DNA from: Candidatus Poseidonia alphae
GTDB taxonomy: Archaea > Thermoplasmatota > Poseidoniia > Poseidoniales > Poseidoniaceae
Assembly: GCA_002505405.1 (NCBI GenBank)
Contig: DAVD01000027.1
Span: forward strand, 8,765 to 72,764
Direction of reading: 5' to 3'
Length of the DNA stretch: 64,000 nt
Below the pieces are notes generated by a model. That model saw only the letters and a list, made by a program, of their open reading frames with translations, was not told where the DNA came from and searched no databases. The position numbers were made by a program, and so were the translations under genes. This document shows positions 7,359 to 16,400 of the stretch, in pieces; position 1 is the first letter of the stretch, and each line of letters starts with the position of its first letter.

Positions 7359-10334
7359 ATGGTGAACAAGATGCTGTACAGCAAATCTGCAACTCATTCG
7401 CACTCAGTCGCTTGGTTCTTGGCTGCATTGATGGTTCTTTCAACAAGCGCCGTTCTTCTCGCTTCCAATGACAACAATCAAGAGGCGATATTGGAGGACG
7501 CTCCGGTCGTCTTTAGAAACACAAACACCCAACAAACCTACGACCTCTATCTCGACAAACAAAACGAAACCGTGGGTGGTCAAGGAACGATTACGACGCT
7601 CCCCCCAAACGATGGTCAAGAAGAAAAAAGCGCAGTGGATGGACTTGAATTCAGGAGTGCAGAATTGATCAGCGACTTGTACGTTAACGGCACGGGCGCC
7701 TCTAACATTGCTCGCTTGTCCATTTACTATCAATTCAGTGGACCGACCGGGTCTACTGCCACCGCGACATTTGCTCTCAAATCTGGAGATTCACAAATTG
7801 TTTCAGAGAGCAAGGAATTGTCAGACCCGTGCTCAACCAACCCGCTCTCTCAAAATGCTTGTACTTGGGCCATCATCGAAGTTGAATTCGTGCTCGGCAG
7901 TAACGGCTTCACAGTCCCTCAGGGGAAACAACTCAAGATTCGAATTGATGCTGATGCCCAGTGTGCGGACGGTCAAGGTGGCCTCCCATCAGCCAACGGC
8001 TGCGATGTTGAGTTTGCATTTGGAAAGGTCGGGAGTGCAGACAGCTATTCCCGATTGCAAATCATGACCAATGCGCTTTCCGGTTCATCGGTACGTGTTC
8101 ACAGTTGCTACGGTGACTTTGGTTGCAATTGGAACGACGAAGAAAAACTTGAATGGGCTCCCAACCACCGTTTGAAATTCCGTGAAATGCGTTTTTCGGT
8201 TGAAATCCAAGATGCTTTTGGCCGTGAAGATATTGAAGACGTTACGCTTATCATGAGCACACCCAACGAAGCCACCTCAGTTTTTGAGGTGGAATTTGAT
8301 GACGACAATTTAAAACTTGACAACAATGGTTTGGTGGGGATTTACAATCACACCGCTTCGGGTTTGGCCTCTGGCGAGTACCCCGTACGTTTGGAAATCA
8401 ATGATGTACAAGGGCATTCGCTTCTTTTCGAACACCCCGGATTGGAATTTTTAGAACATGATGTTTACCTTACCGTCCCCCAAAACCAACCGGACGTTGT
8501 CCTCTATGCTCCAGGTCAAACCAGCAAAGTCAATTTCCTCATTGAGCATACGGGGTCGGCATCATCAAGTTTGGACGTCGTCTTTGACATCGCTGATAAT
8601 CTCCCCATGGAATGGGCTGAACCTTTGTGGAGTCAGGCCAGCGGCTCTTACACCCTTACCGGTGGTGGCGATTCCGCTATCCCTGAGTTGCTAATTGACG
8701 TCCCTGAAGGAGATTTGTCCGATGCTCCTGACTATCTTCAAATCGAGGCAAGGGTTTACGCAACAAACGATCAAGGCCAAAGTGAAGAGGTTGCTATCAA
8801 GAGCCTAAGAATAGACTTTGAAAAGATCGACGTGTTTGCTCCACCTCGTATCTCCGTCTACGAAGATCAAGAGCATCAAAAGCAAATAGCAGATTCCACT
8901 CGACCCGAGGCTTACGACGAAGGCCTATCGCATTATGTCGATGCGTTCAACGGCAGTGAAAACTTCTACATCGATGTGTTCAATTCCGGATTCGATACGG
9001 ACTCGTTCAAAATCAAAATCCTTGAGCAACCCGATGACTGGCAGTACCGCTTTTATTCCAATCAAACTGGAGCAGAACTTACTGAGGATGGCATCTATCA
9101 CCTGACCAGCGATATTGGGTCCACTCAATTGTTGACGGTGCGCATGCAAGTGTTTCCGCCAGAGGACCGAGAAAGCCTTGATATTGGTCTCTTCTCACTC
9201 GCCTTCTCAAGTACAGAAGATTCAGAGCTAAGAACAGATGTGGCGTTTACTGTCCACCGAACCTTTGGCATTCTCGCAGAGGTCATCGCCGATAGTGACG
9301 GAGTGGGTGATGAAAATTTGCTCGGCCAAGTGGGCCCAGTTAGTCCAAATCAAGATGTATGGTACAACGTACGTATCTCGGACTCCTCGAGCACAAGTAC
9401 AACCGAAACAACTTGGCGGATCATCAACCCAAGGGACTTGTCGAGGAATGCAGATAACAATCCTAAATATACGGCGTGGGAATACTCCATTTCCAACGAC
9501 ACCAACGATAACATCGTGGTAGTGTCCCTCCCTGCTGATGGATACGTTGACATTCGTCTCGGTGTGCAACTGAACGGACAGGTGGAAGCGGGAGAACACA
9601 TCGTTTACACTCGAATCATTGAAGAAGGTGTTGAGGAGGAGAATGAACCGAGGTATTTTGACCTCCCGGTTAAGATCATCATCAAGGAAGACGTCGTACC
9701 CGGTAGGATAGAAATCACCGCAAAGACCGAAGCCTCTCGTTTCTCCTCAGGGGAAGAGAAAAACTTGGAATTCAAGATCACCAATCAAAACAACGTTGAG
9801 CTTGACGTGGTTATTTTGTTGGATGAACCTCTCGGGTGGGATGGTGCAATCCGTGCAACGTCCAATCAACTTGGAAGTGATTTCCTCATCCTGAAACTCT
9901 CAGCTTACGAAAGCAAGGACTTCAGTCTCAAGATGACTGCCCCAGAATCACTCAAGGACAGTGCATCAGTGGCTTTTGAATTCAAAGTGACTCCGATGAA
10001 TAACGAAACTCCCTATGCGGAAGAGTTTGAACAAACCTTTGCCTTCCAGTACGTCACAGAATGCAGCGGAGCCTCTTGCTTGTTTGGTGAATTGACCAAC
10101 CCTGAACCTCAGACCATGGTGTTCTATGTGATTCTGGGCGTTCTCTTGCTCTATGCTGCTCGGCGTGGCAAGCAACAGCCAGCACAACACTTTGAAGCAA
10201 TTGTGCCGGATAAAGAAACTGAGAGTTTGTTCCAAGAGGAGTTGGCTGAACTGGATGAGTCAATTCCTGAACCGGTGGTTGCCCAAGCCGACGACGACGA
10301 CCTTGAATTGCTCGAAGAACTTGACGATATTTGA
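7359..10334 (+). CDS. Large secreted surface protein with C-terminal membrane anchor
   Basis: Up to 991 residues. An N-terminal signal-type segment (about 17-36, SVAWFLAALMVLSTSAVLLAS) is followed by about 880 extracellular residues. These look like successive beta-sandwich domains rich in Asp, Ser and Thr, with a few Cys pairs (for example in CSTNPLSQNAC). A single membrane helix lies near residue 925 (MVFYVILGVLLLYAARR), with a short acidic cytoplasmic tail. A GGAGG site at 7353-7357 is only 1 nt from the first ATG, so initiation at GTG 7362 or ATG 7371 is possible. No enzymatic domain is recognised. It lies directly upstream of the giant transglutaminase-like protein on the same strand and may act with it at the cell surface. 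Confidence 0.85.
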   Translation: MVNKMLYSKSATHSHSVAWFLAALMVLSTSAVLLASNDNNQEAILEDAPVVFRNTNTQQTYDLYLDKQNETVGGQGTITTLPPNDGQEEKSAVDGLEFRSAELISDLYVNGTGASNIARLSIYYQFSGPTGSTATATFALKSGDSQIVSESKELSDPCSTNPLSQNACTWAIIEVEFVLGSNGFTVPQGKQLKIRIDADAQCADGQGGLPSANGCDVEFAFGKVGSADSYSRLQIMTNALSGSSVRVHSCYGDFGCNWNDEEKLEWAPNHRLKFREMRFSVEIQDAFGREDIEDVTLIMSTPNEATSVFEVEFDDDNLKLDNNGLVGIYNHTASGLASGEYPVRLEINDVQGHSLLFEHPGLEFLEHDVYLTVPQNQPDVVLYAPGQTSKVNFLIEHTGSASSSLDVVFDIADNLPMEWAEPLWSQASGSYTLTGGGDSAIPELLIDVPEGDLSDAPDYLQIEARVYATNDQGQSEEVAIKSLRIDFEKIDVFAPPRISVYEDQEHQKQIADSTRPEAYDEGLSHYVDAFNGSENFYIDVFNSGFDTDSFKIKILEQPDDWQYRFYSNQTGAELTEDGIYHLTSDIGSTQLLTVRMQVFPPEDRESLDIGLFSLAFSSTEDSELRTDVAFTVHRTFGILAEVIADSDGVGDENLLGQVGPVSPNQDVWYNVRISDSSSTSTTETTWRIINPRDLSRNADNNPKYTAWEYSISNDTNDNIVVVSLPADGYVDIRLGVQLNGQVEAGEHIVYTRIIEEGVEEENEPRYFDLPVKIIIKEDVVPGRIEITAKTEASRFSSGEEKNLEFKITNQNNVELDVVILLDEPLGWDGAIRATSNQLGSDFLILKLSAYESKDFSLKMTAPESLKDSASVAFEFKVTPMNNETPYAEEFEQTFAFQYVTECSGASCLFGELTNPEPQTMVFYVILGVLLLYAARRGKQQPAQHFEAIVPDKETESLFQEELAELDESIPEPVVAQADDDDLELLEELDDI

Positions 10335-10341
10335 GTCAAAA

Positions 10342-10365
10342 ACAACCTCTTTTTCTTAGGGTTGT
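10342..10365 (+). terminator. Hairpin with T-rich loop between two surface-protein genes
   Basis: ACAACC (10342-10347) and GGTTGT (10360-10365) form a perfect 6-bp inverted repeat around a pyrimidine-rich loop containing TTTTT. It begins 8 nt after the stop codon of the 991-residue protein. Archaeal termination needs mainly a U-rich tract, so this may end or attenuate the upstream transcript. Confidence 0.3.
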
Positions 10366-10423
10366 ATGAACATCGTACCATTTCCCTTATGAGGCATAAA
10401 ACCCACCGTCCATTGTGAGAACC

Positions 10424-13400
10424 ATGCTGACAGGCTCGAACCTTACCGCCGCGACTCCTCAATTGCGCCTGTCAGAGCGTAAAAATGCTGTAAAATCAGT
10501 GTTTTTGACCCTTTTGATGGTGCTCTCATCGCTTGCATCCATCGAATATTTAGCCATTGATGTGCAAGCAGCCTCCGATCAAGACGGGGACGGGCTTACA
10601 TACGGTTTGGAATACCTGATGAACACACAACCTAACGACCCTGATTCCGACAATGACGGTCTTCCTGACGGTTGGGAGTGGAAGTATGGACTTGACCCGC
10701 TTTCATCAAGTGGAGCAGACGGTGCAGTTGCCGACCCTGATGGCGACGGAATGTCAAATCTGCAAGAATACACTTACCTCATGCCCAATGGCTGGGACAA
10801 CCCCAGTACGGGCTCTGTTCTCGACAACGGCGTTTGGTGGAACGGCACCATTCCTGTCAACGATTGGAATGAAGAAAACTCGATGCAGTACAATCAACCT
10901 GCTTGCGGCGCAGCTGGTTCAGACGGAACTGGCAGCATCATTTTGTGCGACGAAGACCCTGTGGGGAACATCTGTACAAACGGGTTTGACGACGACAAAG
11001 ACGGCTTTGTTGATGCTGCAGACCCAGACAACGACGGAGATGCAGATTGTTTGAGCGACGATGACGACGGGGACGGACTCATTGACGAAGACCCAGCGGG
11101 ATGGGATACCGATGGAGACGGAATGAACGATGGATGGGAGGCAGCCAACAACCTCAACGCAACTTCTCCGTCCAATGCAGACGGTCCAAATGGCGACCCT
11201 GACGGCGACGGGTTGACCAACCTCATGGAATACGTTAACCCGACTTGGACCACAATGTGTGGGTCATCCCCGTGTTTCAGAAACGGCCCAGATGGTGCAG
11301 TCACTGAAACCACATCTCCTTGCGACCCTGTTCAAGGCGTTGGCCCCGGTGCTTGTGCAACCTACACGGCCGAGGTGGACGGAATCACTTCGACCAATCC
11401 TCAGATTGCCGACACCGATGGTGACGGCCTCAACGATTCATATGAAGCTCTTACGCTTCTTACCGACCCTACTGCTGCAGATACCGATGGTGACGGTATC
11501 CGTGACGGTGTCGAAGTTAACGGAGCCTACGGTAATCCTGCTCAAGCAAGCGACCCTCGTGACAACAATACCGATGACGACGCCTTCGACGATGGTGAAG
11601 AAGACACAAATTTCAACGGACTGGTGGACGAAGGCGAAACCGACCCAACTCGCAGAGAAGATGCCGGCGATGAAGACAATGACGGGATTCAGAACTGGGA
11701 AGAAAACCTCTCTTGTACCCTTTGGAACGTAGCGGATACGGACTTTGGTGGCGTGAGTGATGGGGACGAACGAAACATCAGTCACGGAACCGATCCTTGT
11801 GATTCACTCGTGAACTTTGAAACGACATTCGTAAGTTACGATTCCTCTTCAAACCAAGTCACCCTCGGAAGCGGTAGCGGATTTAATCCCGGCGGGGGCG
11901 TAGGATGGTACAACGTTTCGGGGTCTTGGGAGTCCTTCGCTTATGCAACGATAGTGAACACCGTGCTTCAAGGCGTATCAAACGGGCCAAGCGCTACGCC
12001 CAGCCAAGTTGCTAATCGAAATGGCTCGTTCTGCCACACCGATGCGGTCGCTGCAGGAACCATCGGCTCCACCCAACAATATTGTGACGACGATTACACA
12101 GACAGTGACCAAGATGGTCTTGCTGACTGGCAGGAGTTGTTGGGCACATTTGGATGGTTCTCCAATCCAAACATTGCTGATTCAGACGCTGATGGCGTAG
12201 ACGACTTTGGTGAGGTTTCGGACAATACCGATCCAAACGAACCTTGTGCGAATCTGTTGGACACGGATGGCGACGGCCTCAACAACTATTTCGAAAACAA
12301 TACAGGTTGCGATCTGAACTTCATTGGAATCACCAACGGCTCACAAGACATATGGGTCACGGATTATGCATCATTTGATACGGACCAGGGTGGCGTTAAC
12401 GACCGAACGGAATACTACGACGGAACCAACCCTCAAAACGACCCGAGTGATGACGTCCAACCGGACGACTTTGACGGCGACGGAGTCCCTGATGCGATTG
12501 AAAATCAGACCGGAACGGATTGGACCAATCCAGATACGGACGGCGGTGGATTACTCGATGGAATTGAGTGCCCTGACCTTTATTGGGTTGCTAACTGCGC
12601 AGGTTCACCGTTTGACCCGTTCGACCCTACTGATGACATCCTCAACAACGATGTACTTTTCTGGGCCAACAACTCCTCAGGCGTTGTTGACGTCAACAGT
12701 GTTCATCGTTGGCGAGTGAATACCAACGATTTTTACACAGGTTCTACCTATGCACAACTTGACAGCGTCCATCCCAAAGAAGCAGTGTCCATTCCTTACA
12801 GCAACCTCACGCATCTTGCTCCACTCTCGTTCGCCAACGATACCATTGAATGGACCATTAACTACAACAATCCAATCAATGTAGGGCAGGTTCCTGTTCC
12901 ATCGTTTTATTCGAACATCTCGTATGTGTTTGAAGCGATAGCCACGTTCTCCAGAAACAATGATACGCATACCGTGACGGTTGACCAAGGCCCCATCAAC
13001 GAACTTTGGTTCCAAGAACCCGAATATTACTTCGATTGGGCAACGCTTGCATCCACTACTGTTCCCGGGCAAGGCTTCCCGTATGAGCTCCTCACAGATG
13101 AGATCTTTATCAACACGAGCGACGTTCATTCCTATGTATTCAACGTCACCAACGGTGTCGTGACCGATTCCGGTGCAACGGATGCTTACAGCGTTGCCCT
13201 AGCCCTCGAGGAGTTCCTCACCAACGGAAACAGTTCTACGGAATTCAAGCGTAATTACAACGGCTCAGGCACACCGTCCATTCTTGATACAACCCTTAAC
13301 ATTCTTGAAACAAGAAAAGAAGGTTCTTGCCGTGAATTCAACACTCTGTTCGTGACCATGGCTCGCCTTGCAGGTCTACCTGCACGCCAAGTGACCGGCT

Positions 13401-16400
13401 ACTCCGGAGGTACGTGGACCGGTGAAGGCTACGCCGTATATGCAGCGGATGCAACGACTTGGTCAGAAGTCCGCCTGCAACAAAACAATGCTAACGGAAA
13501 TACTGACCTCGGATGGATTGCCTTCGACCCCTGCCCACCAGCGGAAGAAATGGAAGTCGTTAACCAGACCATTTCCACCTTGACCTGGTCTCGTGACAGT
13601 ACCCAAGATATCAACGTCACAGGTCAACTCCGATATGCAGAAAACGGAACACCTGCGTCCGAAGTCCCAGTCTTTGCTTATCTCGTCCCGGTCTCTGAGG
13701 CTAATCTCGTACCGGGCCCGGGCGGTCCTATGGAGCGCTTGATCAGTGAGGGACGAACCGACGCAAATGGAACGTTCAATTTCACAGGCGTTCCCGATGC
13801 ACCAACTGCGCCAGGAATGCATAACATCGTCGTTGAATACCGTCAGTTTGGGTACGTTCCAAACGGAGGGGCAATTTACGATAGCTACGTTAACATGACT
13901 GAGAATTCAACCTTGTTCCACACGGCACCTGCCGTGATCAATGCCCCCGTTGCGGGTGCAGGTGCAACTACCGTCATTGAAGGATTGCTCGAATTTGAAA
14001 ATCAACCTCTCGACGTGTTCTTCCAACTTCCGGATCAGACCGTTTGGTTGACCTATACCTCTTCTGTTGACGGTGCTCAGAACCTCACCGGTCTTGTTGA
14101 CAGCGCTGGAGCGTTCACATTCACCTTGAATCTCAGTGAATTTGAAACCAAAGGAAATCTTTCTGCAACGCTTGGATATTCCGGATGGCAGGACACATCG
14201 GTTACAGGCATCCCCCTCGAAGCCTTCCATCTCAACCCAACAACCACATCAATCGTCCTTAACGTAACCGATGCGCCAAATCTGACAGCGATCATTGAAG
14301 GACCACTGACCAACAAGAGCATTCTCCTTCTTGATGACAACATATGGGTGAACGGCTCGGCAGTATCTGTTGGAGCTGCTCCAGTTCCTTTGACCGGAAC
14401 GCTGCAATTTTCCATTCGAGGCAACAACAGCGGAGATGTTTGGTTTGAAGTGTTCAACACAAGCGTCACAGGGACGTTTTCAATCCAACATTTCCTTCCA
14501 TCCTCCACGATGGTCGGTTCAGGCGAACTTGAAGTGCGTCTGCGTTTCTTCCCAGCCTCACTCCCTGCGACAGATGACGCTAACATGAGCACGAGCGTGC
14601 CGTACTTCTTGCGAGGTTTCCTCGGGTTCCAGGTGGGTGAGTCTGCTCAAATGCGAGGTTTTGACGGAACCGTTGAAGTGTCGATCACAGACCACCGTGG
14701 ATTTGTTCAAGACCTCGTTCTTTTGGGAGATTACGACTTCTCCTTTGACGGAACATGGTACAATACGACTACGGACCCAACCGGCGACGTGGTTGAGTTT
14801 TCTTGGCCACTTGCGGCAGATCTCGTCGCAAACGACTATCCAATCGATATCTCTTTCAACGGCTCAGATTATTACCAACCCTCAATCGGTAATGGAAGCA
14901 TCCGAGTCCAGGCAGAGATTGGGTACAACCTCTCCATTGGGCAGGATTGGACCCACATCGGTAACTCCACTTTCTTGTCCGGTGACATTTTTGATGCATT
15001 TTACAACACACCTGTTCTGAACAACAACACTCAGATTCGTGTTACTATTAACCTCGAGGACGGGCCGGTTGACATTGCTCAGTCTTCGCTGAACAATTCC
15101 ACAGGGGCTTTCAACATACCAATCACCATGCCGACTACAATCGGTTCAGGCGTCTACGATTTCGTGGTCGAATTTGACTTTGAATCCCAGGCGCCTCTCG
15201 GTGGGGCTTACTACTCCTACCTCGACACGAGTTTACCTCCAAGCCCTCCAACGTTGGTCTCTGTTCTCGGAGGTATTGAATCTGAAGTCGTCGTGACGGC
15301 TGAACGACCGAACTACATCATTGAAATGAACAATACCGTTGATTTGATCGCTAAGATTACTGATCTTGCCGACGGTTCAAACGTCAGTGGAGCATCGGTT
15401 GAGTACATCTGGGACTACGGAGTTAGCAATACCTCGTTGGGCACCGTCTCCTCCGATGCAGACGGTAACGCAACCTTCAGCTTCACGCCATCCAGTATCG
15501 CCCCTGGATACTACGACCTCATGGTCATCATTCAGGACGATATCAGTTCATCATTAACTGCAGGAAATACGCGGTACCTCGGCAACTCAACCTTGCTGAA
15601 CATCACCATTCAAGTGACGAGTGACATCCAATTCAACAATGTCCCAACCACCATTACAGCAGGAACTCCGTTCAATGTAGTTGGGCAAGTTCTAGACGCA
15701 GAAAACAGTTCACGGCCGCTAATTTCAGCTGTACGACTCAATGTCTTTTGGCTTGAATACCCTGACGAACTCCTTCTCAACGGATTCTCCACTACCAACA
15801 ACGGCAGTTTCAACATGAGCGTTCCAACAGACACCGCAAATAATGGGACTCAAAGAGGCCCACATACGCTTGTCATCTCGGTTGTCAACGAATCATCACC
15901 GTTCTACCTTACTGCAACGGCTCAAACGCCCATTCAGGTCATGGGCGTGTCTCGGCTAGAAAATCTGGTTCCACTCAATGCCGTGGTCATCAACCGAGGA
16001 AACACAGTCAACATGTCGGCTAAACTTGTCGAGGCATCGGACCTCTTTGCACCTCTTGCAGGATACGATGTTGGTCTTGAATTCCACGAAACTTGGTTGA
16101 CATCCGCTACTACCGACGGCGAAGGCTTTGCGAATTTCTCATACACGGTTCCTTACGACCACCCGCTGGGTCTTATCGTGGTCCAAATGGTCTACAACGG
16201 ATCATCCGACCTCCTTTCAACCTCTGCAAACTTGACTTCAATCACCGTGAGGTCATTGACGTTCATGGTGGTGGATAGCATTACGGACAATCCAGTCGCC
16301 GGTGATGAATTCAACATTTCAGGGCGCGTCACTTCTGACAACGGTTCAGGATTAACTCAACGCGATAACATTACGTTGCCCAACGCCAATGTGCTCTTCT

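Noticed and set aside
7174..7446. 90-residue frame antisense to tRNA-Leu with GGIRTHEPIRDRILSPAPL-type sequence
   Set aside because: This peptide is a well-known artefact of translating the complement of tRNA genes.
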